Assembly (NCBI RefSeq): GCF_965638725.1
Contig: NC_134952.1
Location: 56,274,065 to 56,338,064 of the forward strand
Direction: 5' to 3'
Origin: Aptenodytes patagonicus
Lineage: Eukaryota; Chordata; Aves; Sphenisciformes; Spheniscidae
DNA: 64,000 nucleotides
The notes under the pieces are model-generated. The model worked only from the letters and a program-made list of their open reading frames with translations. It made no database searches and had not been told where the DNA came from. The first letter of the stretch is position 1. Every line of letters begins with the position of its first letter. Shown piece after piece: positions 40,589 through 52,600 of the stretch. A program made the translations under genes and the position numbers.

Positions 40589-41288
40589 ACAGGAGGAAAA
40601 AAATAGAATGAAAAGCTTGTAGGTCAAGATAACGACAAGGAGATTACTTAGCAATTACCATTACAGGCAAAGCAGACTCAGCTTGGGGAAAATTAACTGG
40701 CAATAAAGTAAAGTTAAAACAGATTCAGGGAGTGAGAAACAAAAAGGCAAACATTAAAACACCACCTTTCCTCCCCACTTTTCCCAGGCTCAACTTCACT
40801 CCTTCAGTCCAGATTCTTCTACCCTCTCCAAAGTGGCACGAGGGAATGGGAGTTATGGTCAGTACACATTGGTTTCTCTCCTCCACTCCTTCCCTCTCTC
40901 TTTTCCTCTACTCCAGCCTGGGCTCTCCATGGGACACAATTCCTCTCAAGGCAAATCTGCTCCAGTGCGGACTCTGCATGGGCTGCAGTCCTTCTGGAAT
41001 ACCCACCTGCTCCAGGATAGGTTCTCCACAGGCTGCAGAGGAATATCCGCTGCCAATGTCTGGAGCACCTCCTCCTCCTTCTCTGCCGTTTCTCACTCTT
41101 CTTGTTCCCTCCTCCTTTGTCTGTCTCACATTTTCTGCCTTTTCTTAAATATATTTTCACAGAGGCACCAACTTGGCTGATGGGCTCAGCTCTGTTGTGT
41201 GCTGGGTCCGTTGCAGAGCCATCTGGAAATGGCTGTGTCTAGCAGGCAGTCCCCGACTCTTCCCACAAAGGCCACACCTGCAGCCTCC
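40589..41288 (-). mobile_element. long-family LTR, 3'-truncated, larger piece (split by insertion)
   Basis: This piece matches the LTR at 26513 from its GAGAAAATATAAC-like part (here GGAGGAAAAAAATAG...) through AGGTCAAGATAA, CAATTACCATTACAGGCAAA, a shortened array of about four CTGCTCCAG-type units (about 40910-41055), TTCTTAAATAT, and GGGCTCAGCTCTG. About 70 bp at the sense 3' end is missing. The remaining 45 bp of the element lies at 41844-41888, beyond the inserted short-family LTR. It is more diverged than the 26.5-kb copy, which fits its being older than the insertion. Confidence 0.88.
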
Positions 41289-41843
41289 TGTCCTGGTTTC
41301 ACTGGGATAGAGTTAATTTTCTTCCTAGTAGCTGGTACAGTGCTGTGTTTTGGATTTAGGTTGAGAATAACGTTGATAGCAACAACTAAAACATCAGTGT
41401 GTTAAGTAGCGCTTACACTAGTCAAGGACTTTTCAGCTTCCCATGCTCTACCGACTGAGAAGGCTGGAGGTGCACAAGAAGCTGGGAGGGGGCACAGCCA
41501 GGACAGCTGACCCAAACTGGCCAAAGGGACATTCCATACCATGGGACGTCATGCTCAGTACATAAACTGGGTAAAGCTGGCCGGGGGGGCCGCTGCTCGG
41601 GGACTGGCTGGGCATCGGTCGGCGGGTGGTGAGCAATTGCATTGTGCATCACATTTTATATATTCTTTTATCATTATTATATTCCCTTCCTTTTCTGTCC
41701 TATTAAACTGTCTTTATCTCAATCCATGGATTTTACTTTTTTTTTTTCTTTCCTTATTCTCTCCCCCATCCCACTTGGGGGCAGGGGGGGAGTGAGCAAA
41801 TGGCTGTGTAGTGTTTAGCTGCCTGCCGGGTTAAACCACAACA
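41289..41843 (+). mobile_element. solo LTR, short avian ERV family, nested in an older LTR
   Basis: A 555-bp LTR from TGTCCTGGTTTC to AACCACAACA. It sits inside the minus-strand long-family LTR with a perfect 5-bp duplication CCTCC (41284-41288 and 41844-41848), so the order of events is certain. The TATA position reads CATAAA (41561-41566) and is degraded. ATTAAA is at 41702-41707. The region between them (GCTGGCCGGGGG...GCATCGGTCGGCGGGTGGTGAG...) is shared with 42379 but not with 3984. No internal retroviral sequence adjoins. Confidence 0.94.
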
Positions 41844-41888
41844 CCTCCCCACCCCGCTACCCAAATTTTGCCACACATACCCAATACA
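41844..41888 (-). mobile_element. long-family LTR, small piece beyond the nested insertion
   Basis: CCCGCTACCCAAATTTTGCC followed by ACACATACCCAATACA corresponds to the last 40-odd plus-strand bases of the LTR at 26513 (CCGCTACCAAAACCTTGCC...CCCAGTACA). With 40589-41288 it forms one element. On the sense strand this is the start of U3. Confidence 0.87.
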
Positions 41889-42378
41889 AGTATCAATTAA
41901 TGGAAATACAAGGACATAAGAAAGTCTTCCTCTAGAGTTTACCTACTGGATAAAAACCAACTGACTCAACCTGAGTAAGACAGAAGCATATACTGAAAAA
42001 ATAATGGATAAGGGTAAATAAGGGTGATTAAAAGAATATATATACCTTTACATAGTTACGCTTTCTTATAGCTATACTAACTTAAATTTAACTTGCAGAC
42101 AGACTCTAGTTCGGGGGAAAAAAAAAATTGAATCCCGAAAAGACACCTATTCTTGACAACACACAAACATTTGCTTTACTTAAAGTGTGTTTAAACCCAC
42201 CTTTATCATTATCCTGGAAGTTGTCTGTTTGTAGTCAGTATATTTTATTATTTGAAACTCATTTTTCTCATTAACTCCATCGGCACATGGTAATATTACC
42301 TATCTTATAAGAAAAAAAAAAACATTTACGTATAACACAGTTACAGCATGGTTGCATTAATGTCACCTCAAAAAATTT

Positions 42379-42925
42379 TGTCCTGGTTTTGGCTGGCATA
42401 GAGTTAATTTTCTTTCTAGTAGCTGGTATAGTGCTGTGCTTTGGATTTAGGATAAGCATAATGTTGATAATGCACTGATGGTTTAGTTACTGCTGAGCAG
42501 TACTTAGACAGAGTCAAGGCCTTTTCTGCTTCTCACACCACCCCACCAGCCAGTAAGCTGGGAGGGGACACGGCTGGGACAGCTGACCCCAACTGACCAA
42601 AGAGATATTCCATACCATATGATGTCATGCTCAGTATATAAAGCTGGGGGAAAAGCTGGCCGGGGGTCCGCTGCTCAGGAACTGGCTAGGCATCAGTTGG
42701 TGGGTGGTAAGCAACTGTGTTGTGCATCACTTGTCTTGTATATTCTTTTATCATTATTATTATTTTCCCTTTCTTTTCTGTCCTATTAAAGTGTCTTTAT
42801 CTCAACCCATGAGTTTTACCTTTTCCCTCTGCCCCTCCATCCCCAGTTCTCTTCCCCATCCCACTGCAGGTTGTGAGCGAACAGCTGCGTGGTGTTTAGC
42901 TGCCTTCCAGGTTAAACCACAAACA
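42379..42925 (+). mobile_element. solo LTR, short avian ERV family
   Basis: A 547-bp LTR from TGTCCTGGTTTTGG to AACCACAAACA. TATATAAA is at 42635-42642 and ATTAAA at 42785-42790. Flanks AATTT (42374-42378) and ACTTT (42926-42930) agree at 4 of 5 positions, consistent with an aged 5-bp target duplication. It shares the middle segment of the copy at 41289 (GGCCGGGGGTCCGCTGCTC...GGCATCAGTTGG). The two copies are 535 bp apart in the same orientation, but each has its own duplication, so they are separate insertions and not the two ends of a provirus. Confidence 0.92.
42635..42642 (+). promoter_or_regulatory. LTR TATA box
   Basis: TATATAAA in the best-preserved promoter position of the three short-family LTRs, 150 bases upstream of ATTAAA. 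If any of these LTRs still promotes transcription it would read rightward into the exon-like cluster at 43.17-43.65 kb. Confidence 0.5.
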
Positions 42926-43167
42926 ACTTTACAATCAGAAAATTAAAAAGTTACTTTATATTGAAGAATGCCAGCTACATGAGATGCTTCTACCTCGTTC
43001 AGTCATTGCTCTTTTGCTTTAGTATCTTATAGCTTGATAAATCTTTTACTTGTTAAATATATGTTACTAAATAATCCACATGAGAATGCAAAGCATGGCC
43101 AGGTAATGTTAATGAAAAAGAAAGTTCTTCAAGATGCATTACTCATTTGTACTCCTTTTTGATGGAG

Positions 43168-43645
43168 TATCTGATATGCAAGACAGATGCTCAGAGTTCC
43201 CCCAGCTGGAGCTGTCAGAGAAGGCTTTCAATCCACGAGCCTTTGCAAGACAACCATTTCTTGTGAAAGTATGTACAGTGTTCCTTCATCTCTTCCTTCC
43301 TCATATTCAGGTTGTAGGAATGCAATAGATGACATCAGTGATGCAAAACTCAGTAGAGTACAGGTATTATCTGGGAGTCTACAATAATTCATAACATTTC
43401 TTAGTGAAACTAATTATCTCAATCAAATCTTTTACCATTGTCATGTAGTTTAGAAACTTGCTGCCAAAGAACTTACTCCTGATTACCAATCTTGGACTTA
43501 GCAATGCTTAAAAAGCCAGGCCCTGGGCCAAGAAAGATGCTGATGGATGCTTCAGATGTGAATATTTACCAGTGGGGACAGTTAAACGTGCAGTGCTCCT
43601 ATGCACAAACTGGAGGGTCCCCAGAGTTCCCCAGTGAAAAATTTA
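43168..43645 (+). other. cluster of three exon-like segments, plus strand
   Basis: Three segments have splice-like borders. 43168-43268 follows a pyrimidine-rich tract ending GATGGAG and ends GTGAAA|GTATGT. 43311-43363 follows an excellent acceptor (CTTCCTTCCTCATATTCAG) and ends GTACAG|GTATTA. 43502-43645 follows CTTGGACTTAG and ends AAATTTA|GTAAGT. Open frames include SEFPQLELSEKAFNPRAFAR in the first and MLKKPGPGPRKMLMDASDV in the third. Phases do not agree across all three: first-to-second and first-to-third can join only in a different frame of the first. This fits a non-coding transcript better than a coding one. It begins about 240 bp downstream of the LTR at 42379. No known protein is recognised. 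Confidence 0.25.
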
Positions 43646-46566
43646 GTAAGTCAGATGTAATCCTGTGTCTTATCTCCTGTGCTCACAAATCACTCATTCA
43701 TTTTTACTTTAGACAGACACTGATTTAAAAAAAAAAAAAAAACCAGCAACGATTGGAATACAGGAATAGAGCTAGTCAAGCAATTAGTAGAGTTACATCT
43801 ATTTAACCAGCTCGTTTTAAAGAGCTAACATTTCATCTATTTTTAAAGTTAATGTGTCAAAAAGTATCTTATAATTTCTTTAAAATGGTAAATCATCACT
43901 TTGCTTCACTTTTACACACACACAAAAAAAAACCCTGAACACGCCATGACAGCTTTTTTGATAAAACATTGTTTCAGTTGTGGGCATAAACTAAGAATGG
44001 AAAATTTCAGCCAAGCAACAAGTTACTCTGAAAGTCTAAAAAAAGTTTTCAAATTATATAAAACTGCAGCCGTCATACAATTCCAAGTTTATTTACAGTC
44101 AGAATATACTTTTTTTACAAGCTAAGCTAAAAGATACTGACATTGAAACAATGAAGTAATTTTATAATGCTAATGGATCACATCAGACATAACTGACAAT
44201 TTTCAAGGTAAGAAGTCCCTTTATCGATATAAACAGATTCACATTATCAAGGTCAAGCAGTCCGTACAAAATTCCAACAGGAAGCTGTATTGTCAACTAT
44301 ATCGTATTTCTTGAAATGCTTGTTACAGGAAATATGGAACACTAGTTTTGTAAGAACTAGGGAAAAAAGGGAAGTGTTAAAGGCAAAGATAGAATGATCA
44401 CATTCAAAGCTATAAAAGTGCATATTAAGATTTGAAATTATCTCACCAGCCATTGAGATTTTAATACATTATTTTTAAGGTATGGAAGCCTACTGTGGAA
44501 ACTAAAGCACCAAATATTACATCTGCAGACTTAACAAGATGCCATCATTTAAAAAAGCATACCTCTCAAGATGTAAATTATTACAGATTTCACACTATTT
44601 TTGTGAAAATTACTTTTCCCTAATGTGTAAATACTGCCTGCTGTGAAAATCATGTTCCACACTATGATGATGTTCATTTAAGTATGTTATTTCTATTTGT
44701 TTGTACATCTGTACCATTTCATTGTCCTAGAACTTTAAAACATTTTCTCTCCAAAGTGATAGTTCCCAAAATGCATTACACTGACAGAACTAGAAATTGA
44801 AATTCTGTATCTTTTTGCTCTAAGAACTGCCAGATGTCAGTTTTGGTATTAATGGCTTTTACAATACTCTCTGAGCCTTTAATATTTTCTATACTAAGAA
44901 ATGTAAATCAGCTCAAGACAATGTCAGTGCCACGTACAGCTGAACTGTTGCTGAAAAGTGTATAAATGCAAATGTAGACAAAACCAAACTACCTTAAGCT
45001 TACTTCAAAAAGTCTGTTGGAGCTCTGCTGACTGGAGAAGTGTTTTTAATGGTCTAAAGTACTATCAAATCAGTAGTCCTTAAGTATTAGGAAACATACT
45101 AAAACAAAATCCTGATCCAAAAGCCACTTAAGCTGTGTGAACTACTATATATACACGCACACTGCATCCATTTGTAGTGGCTAAAATGAGATTCACTATG
45201 CACAGGATAAAGTTAAACTGCACAGCAGTTGTGAGCATCTTTCCCCGGTTGCTCAAGCAAACCTAGGGACTTAGAGAGAGCTGAGGTTCAAAAAAGTCCT
45301 CACACAATTACTTCTCAGCAACTTTTCAATATATTTGTGCCATATTTACACAAGCATATCTCAGAGCAGAGTTCAGTATTACAGCATTGGAAGAACTTTG
45401 TTCAGGCTTCTGCTTTTTTGTTGATGGTATTAACTATTTACAACTAGTTCAAACTTATGCACTTCACAATAAAATCTTTATTATTTGAGCATATAGCATC
45501 ATTTATGCAGGCAATTTATTCTTTAAAGTAACTGATAAACAAATTTGTACAACAAATTATAGCTCTTCTCTCAGCCATATAGATCCAAAACTCTAATTAC
45601 TTCAATGGACTTATTCTGGACTTAGACTTAGCTTAATCCAGTTTGGCCATCTCTTACACACAGATTAAACAGCCCCTATCACAGTGTACCTATTTTTTTT
45701 TTTTTTCCATTTACTGCCTGATGCATCAAAGCACGGAACCTGAAAGTAGTAGCATTTTTATATTTAAAACAGTCCTGTCACTTTCTGGCTCCTGAATATT
45801 TTATTGTACACAACACACACACAAAATAGGCTTTTTGCAAGTCCTTATCCCCTTACATTTATTTTATGCATTGAAGAGAGAAAAGCTCAAGTTCAAAGTA
45901 TCTTTGTTCAATGCATTTTCAAAAATTGTAAACAGGGGATTCTCCCAGAGCTTTCTCTCATTCAATCTATATTTCTCTTTGAATGGGACAGAATATTTCT
46001 AGTTTTTTCCCAGGTAGTACACTAATTTCCATACACCATGTGTTTACAAATGCATTGTGCAAGTCTTAGGCTATTAGAATATTCAAGTGATTTGTTCTGT
46101 TTGTGGTTAAGACACATGTTATTATCAAATAGAGACAAAGTAGTCCAACTTCAATCAAGTAATGGAACTTTTCCTACTGATTCAAAAAGGATTGGATAAA
46201 GTATTTAGATTGCCTGCATGAAGTCCAAGTTCCAATCATTATTAAGCCAACACTTCTAAACAGTTTTTCAGGACCTTAAAAAACACAAGTTAAACTGTCA
46301 GACTTTACTCTCTTGACAATAAGCGAATTTCTCATGCTTCTGCTATATTAATGTAAGTACAGCCAGTGCTACGCTAAAATACTTTTAGAGCAAGAAGAGT
46401 CACAGGAGGGAACACCTCACTTATGTCCAACTAAATGTACCCTCTGATCACCAGACGGTACAATTTAGCTAGCTCTATTTAGACAGGGAGCAACCAAGCT
46501 GCACTTAAGAGTAATATTAAAGTGGCAAAAGCAGATTAATACCACTTTCCTATCTGCCCTGTCCAG

Positions 46567-46616
46567 AAACAGCAAGAGTTATATCTATGTTCTTTGGAGG
46601 GTCACTCCAGCAGCTG
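46567..46616 (+). other. candidate 50-nt exon (splice signals only)
   Basis: This has the strongest splice-site pair I found: acceptor CCTATCTGCCCTGTCCAG and donor CAGCAGCTG|GTGAGT enclose 50 bases. All three frames are open, so there is no coding evidence. It could be an exon of a plus-strand non-coding or coding transcript, or a chance pairing. Confidence 0.2.
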
Positions 46617-49600
46617 GTGAGTACTAAGGCGTAATGCTTAAAGACAAACTGGTCAAAGCCTCCCTACCTCCCAAACCAGACTAAAAGTTTAGAAGTGACA
46701 AAAATTTGTTGTATTAGCATTACATATCACAGATTTTTCTTGGCCTCTGATATTCCAGTTTTTGAGAAGCTTTGATACAAATTACAACATAGCTGCAGAT
46801 ACCAAAAGCTACTTCTATTAAGATTTCTTTATACGATAAACAATCTCTTCTTGAGAAATAATATAAAATAATATTATACCAGTATTACCTCGTATCAACA
46901 CTGCCTCCATCAAATGAGTTTAATCTCCAAAAAGCTCAACTAACTTGCATATTCTAATTAATATCATGCTGAAAATAGTTAATGATGCTAAATTATAGCA
47001 ATCTTTTTAAAAGGGTCAAATTTGTCGATCTGCATTTAAGCTATAAACATCATGCATGAAAATGAATTGGTTTTGAAGTAACACTAATTCTAAAAGGTCC
47101 CACTTAAGAAAATTACTTCCTTGCATAATTTTTTTTATGTTTAATCAAGCCACCCAGTAAAGGATTATAACTGATAGTGAATTGCAGTGTTGTATCTCTC
47201 TTCCTATTGCTCTGAGCAGAAACCCCCCATTTTCTTCCCTCAAGAGTCTTCACAGAGAAGGCCCTTCATCAGTCATAGTCTCCACAAGGATCTATATAGG
47301 TACACAATAGAGTATGGCTTTAAAACTATGTTAACACAAGATTGTTTCCTCACTGTTAAGAGATATTTTTATTAATGTGTAATTTTATGCCATCATAGAT
47401 GTGTTCCCACAGTAACAACTTCACACTATACAGATTGGCGCCAGCAATTGCTGAGTACAAATTCTCATAAATTCCTAGAGAGAGTGCTAGTTCATTAGAG
47501 CGCTAGTTCATATGCCCCCACTTCTAATGAATAAATAGCTGTCTTAAAAGGTCACCCCACTACCTGTTGAAATTCAAAAAGCTAATCCAATGAAAAGAAG
47601 ATCAAGCAGCCATACTGAATGATCTGCAAAGCAGCATTAATTTATCAGGAAAATTATACTTTTGCTGATGCTTTTCAGTTAATACTTATAATATCATATT
47701 TTAAATAGAATAAGAAGTGTGTTGATAACTACATTAATACTTGTGTTGTACTTTTCACATTTTATCTGGGTACAAAAGTAACTACATCTAACAACGCTCC
47801 TGTGAAGAAAACATACAGTTATTTGTGTTTGGATAAAGTTTGGTCACGAACCTGATGGATTAGCCACTCTGCTTGCTGTCACACAGAATACACTGTAGAG
47901 ACAAACAAGGTCATAGGTTTCTGCACAAAAAAATACCAAAGCTTTTTCATTCTGCGCGTTGGTTTCTTTAAGATTCTATAGTCAAAATGTTGCACTTCAA
48001 CAACAACAAAAAAATTACACACACTGATATATGAAGTTCATTTCCCTTGACAGTATCTGTTCAGCATATGGGTTTCCCAACATGAAAGGGTATCTATGAA
48101 AATTGAGGTCACAGAAGATCATTTAGAAGCTTGCTTGTAAATAAGCAAGTCCAACATATTAAAAGAAAAAGCAGTTTGTGTCAAGACAAGGTTACAGACC
48201 AGAACATGAATTCCACAACAGGGTCTCATTAGGACAGTACAAACAATAGGTAGCCCTGATAGGGGACAATAGGGGATTGGACAGTGGGAGGAGATGGCCA
48301 AACAAGACCAGTCAGTACAATCATCAGCAGGAGATGTAATTTAATCTACTGAACATCTTCAGAATACTATACCACAAATCTAATACACAAGGAAACTGAA
48401 CTGAAATAGATCATCCTTGTACAGATTCAGGTAATTTTTTGTCAGGAGGAGAGTATTTAAACAGGGAAAAAAAAAAAGTTTTATGCAGATGTAAGAGAAT
48501 TTTCAGGAAGCTGATAATTTTTCCTCATTTAAAGAAAAAATCTGAGTAAGACCATAATGCAACATAAAATTGTAAAAATAGGCAGAGTACCACTCAGAAC
48601 AATGATACAAACATTTCAACGACACCAACATCTGGAGCATATTTATTGACCAAAAATAGCATGCGATAAAAAAAATTGCATGAACAAGTACAAGAAGATA
48701 AGATATAGTGATACATGGCAGATCAAACATATAAACATGATAGTGGTAGTTCATTTGAACATGCAAGTGCCATTATCTAACACATTATGTCACCCTATCA
48801 AATCTGAGAGGGAACTCGATGAAACAATGATAAAAGAAATTAAGTGGCAGCAAATAGTATTCATATAACAGTATCTTTTCCAGGAGGTCTTAAGAGCACG
48901 TACTTGTATAAACTGACAAATAACAGTGTACAAGATAACTAAAAGTCATCAGACAACTTGCTTTCAAATAATCACCATCTGAAAGTGACTAGGGTCTACT
49001 ATTCACGAGGCAATAGAAAGTTCATTAATACATAATTATTAGTTTTAGTAACTATATTCATTACAGTTTTACTGTTAATACTCATGCATTTCAGGTTCTA
49101 TCAAGGGTCATTACGAAGCGTTTAGTTTGCCTCCAAATTCCTGTATCCATTTTTCAAATAATCACTGGATATAAAGGCAAAATGTAGACTTTTAAAAAAA
49201 AAAGTTTCATAATTACTGTTACTAATTCTACAGTGCATAAAAATATTCTGGTGATATAAACAATAATTAACAGAACTGTATCAAACAGTTAAAATCGGTG
49301 GTGTTTGTCAAGTATAGATATCTTTATAGAATATGTGATTTTTCAATTTCTTAAATACTGAAAGGTAACTCTGCGCTTGAACATGCCACTATGAAGCCAC
49401 TGAAAAGTATTTATCATTCCACTATTCCTTAACTATGAACCACCATGCTCCGTTTTCAGGTGCTAAACGTAAAATTGTTCATGTTGTCAACACAGTAGTA
49501 AAACACTGCCATTCTTTCTAGTGATATTAACACATCATAACACAGAGTCAGTGGTTTTAGTCAACATAAAGAAGTTTCAAAAGAGCATATCCATTTTCAC

Positions 49601-52600
49601 ATACTCAAAGTTAAACAGCAGAATGAAAATGACTCATGTAATTTTGGTCTATATCAGGAAAGCTGGCTGTTGTAAGAAAAAAAAAAACCACAACAACAGT
49701 TTTTAATGAGAGAAGAGAGGATCGGAGATGCACAAAAGACGGGTGTAAGACTGAAAAAGGTGTAATGCAAGTTACCAAAAAGAAACAGAGGACAGCAGCG
49801 GTGAGAATGAACTTGACTAGGAGTCAAAGAAAGAGAGCACATTTTATGTTTGTAGAGAGGTTAAAAAACCCCTACAACAAGCAGCAGAGCAATGCTAGAA
49901 AGGAAATTAATCACCTACATTTCAGAACATGGTAAAGAGGATGTGCAATATATAGCATGGAGTTGACGCAGAATGAGGAAGATAATAAAGAAATAAAGAA
50001 AAAACACTTCACTCAGTCAACACTATCTATTCTGTATACCCTAAGGCAAGATCCCGTGGAAAACACAGTGTCATCATGTAATTAAAGATTGTATCACAAA
50101 CTATAGATACAACAAGGCCATATTGAGGTTACCTGCACAATCTTAAATCAAAGCCTCTCAGACCATTTTAATGGCTTCTGTAAACAATGTAAATACATGC
50201 AAATATTCTAGATGGATGCTGTATGTGATCTTTACTGCCAGGTAATCTGAGATCATAAATACATAGAACATGCTAACACAGTATGCTATTTCTCAAAAAC
50301 TGAGAGGATTATTAAACTTTAGTATTTTCCTTAAGTTACAGCAACAAGCTTCTGCCACCTTTTTATCATGCACAACAGCAAAATATATCTCAACCAAAAA
50401 AATTGATAAAATATAGCAACAGCAGCAAGATACTGCACTTCTCATGAGACAAACTATTAATGCTCCCTTCCATGTGCCAAGCAGAATTAACTGTCATAAA
50501 TCATCTCTACTGCAAGTAGAAAGCATGTTTTTTGTTTGCTGTCCAATTCATCTGTTGTACATACAACTTCAAACATTACAGTTTTATCATTCATGAGTGT
50601 ATTACCCCTGACAACCTCACTAATGGTATTTTTCACTAAATATATAAAGTCTATTCTATTCAACAAAAGTTGTTCCTAGTTTTTAACCAAAGAAGATGAT
50701 CACTTTTTTTTTTTAATATAAACAGAATAGACAATTCTTCTTACATGAAATGTAACTAGGGGACAAGGTCATACCTTCCTAAGGATAATGGTCTCTGTTA
50801 CTAAAACAGGCACAAGCTCCAAAATACTTCTGCCTTTAAATTCTACTTCAAGTGTCATACCACTTACAACAAAGCATATATTCACACACATCCACATGGA
50901 AGGAACATTTTCTTACAGAAATAAAGTTTCACAGAAGTTTAGTAAAAGAAATACAGTTTATAAAAAAATTCTCTCAATGCTAGAAAAAGAACCGGACAAA
51001 ATTAATATCTGTTCTAAATTTTGAAGAAAGAAACAATATACTTATTCAAATACAGCAAACAACTTCCAAGTGGATGACAACTTGTTACAAAAAGCTAAAG
51101 AAACAAAAATCCTTTTATAATAAAGTCCCTTTATAGTAATTAGGCTTAAGTGAATGGTAAGGTTTGTCCAGTAAAGGAGAGAACACCACCTTGGGTTTTG
51201 GGGGGTTCTTTTGATTGGGGGGGGGGGGGGGTGTGTGTGGTTTGTTTTGTTTTTAATTCAGCAACACTTTCTTAAAGTGGAAAGAGGCACCTTTCTTCAC
51301 TGGTAAAGGTAGTTCTTATTCCATTTGGGAGGACTTCACAGGGCAAAAGCTAGTGTCATAATCAGGCTTTCTAGCTGGAATCAGTTTGCCTCACATTTAA
51401 GAGTGCTTTACATTAAATTCAGTGACTAAAGGAATTTTCTCCAAAAAACACTGAAGTGAAATATCAATTATAACACTGCTAACATTGAAGATACATGCTT
51501 AACTACTCCAAAGTTTTGAAAGAAGGCAACCCATAGTGAATAATTGATACATAGTTTTTTTTTTCAAAAATGTTTTCAACCATGGTAGTAGAACAGGATT
51601 TAAACTCATGCAGTGTAAACAGCAATGCTGAAGCAATAAGGAAACAAGGCTTTTACTTTCCTCTCCTGGCAACAGGATTATGAACGCATTTTATCTTCAG
51701 CCTTACTTCATAGAATTCTTTCCAAAAAAAAAAAAAAAATCTTAATTTGTACAGAAAATATTCCAGTTGTAGAAAAAGAAAATGAGATGGTGACATTGAC
51801 ACCTAGAGTTCAAATGAAAATACTGATTAACAGTTCAGCATTGCTATATGTTATACTCAGTATTTTTTTTAAGAAATGGTCATCAATAATTCAAATCTGT
51901 TTTAGCCATACTTTCATGTTCTCAAAGCTGGTATCAGACAGAATAAATAATAATAAAAATAAAAATAAAACCACTAAGTATAAGCTAGCTAGTCTGAGGA
52001 AAAAGCCTTATTTTATTAGACTTATCAGAAATACTTTACCCCATTTCTATGAAGTAAATATGCATCTGTGTCCTGTATCAGACGACTTTGCCCGTCCTCC
52101 AGGTATGCCCAGAGGGCAATGTAGGCTATAATGACCCATCTGTTCACTACTGGCAAGTAGCAAACTTCTAATGAAGACAGATGTGGGTCACCCTGTACAA
52201 GAAGGCTGCAGGGTGCTAATGAATCCACCTAATGGTCACTACCTGCCACTGCTGACTGACTGATGAGCAAAAGGGTTAAGCTTCAAAAGCAAAGACAAGT
52301 ATTTCGGGTAATCATTAGTCTTACTAGGATATCTCTGTCACACTCCCTAATACACACACGCACGCGCTTTAATGTTGTCTTCTCCCATTTAAAAAAAAAA
52401 ATAAAATGCTTCTATTATTTTTCTTTGGACAACCTGAAATAACCTGAAAAGCTGATACAAAGATCTTATGAGAAAATCATTACTTTTATTGCCCAGAGAA
52501 ATAAAACTTCCCAATATTCATAGTAATGTATAAACACATGACCTCTGACACTAGCAGTAAAACCAAAAGTCTTAAAGGAAGTAACTACCAGTTGCAAAAC

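Noticed and set aside
40819..41180. Several overlapping frames of 110-140 codons on both strands
   Set aside because: All lie inside the array-bearing part of the long-family LTR at 40589.
41289..42925. Two same-orientation LTRs 535 bp apart, as if the ends of one small provirus
   Set aside because: Each has its own 5-bp flanking duplication (CCTCC; AATTT/ACTTT), and the DNA between includes the tail of another LTR and unique sequence, not retroviral genes.
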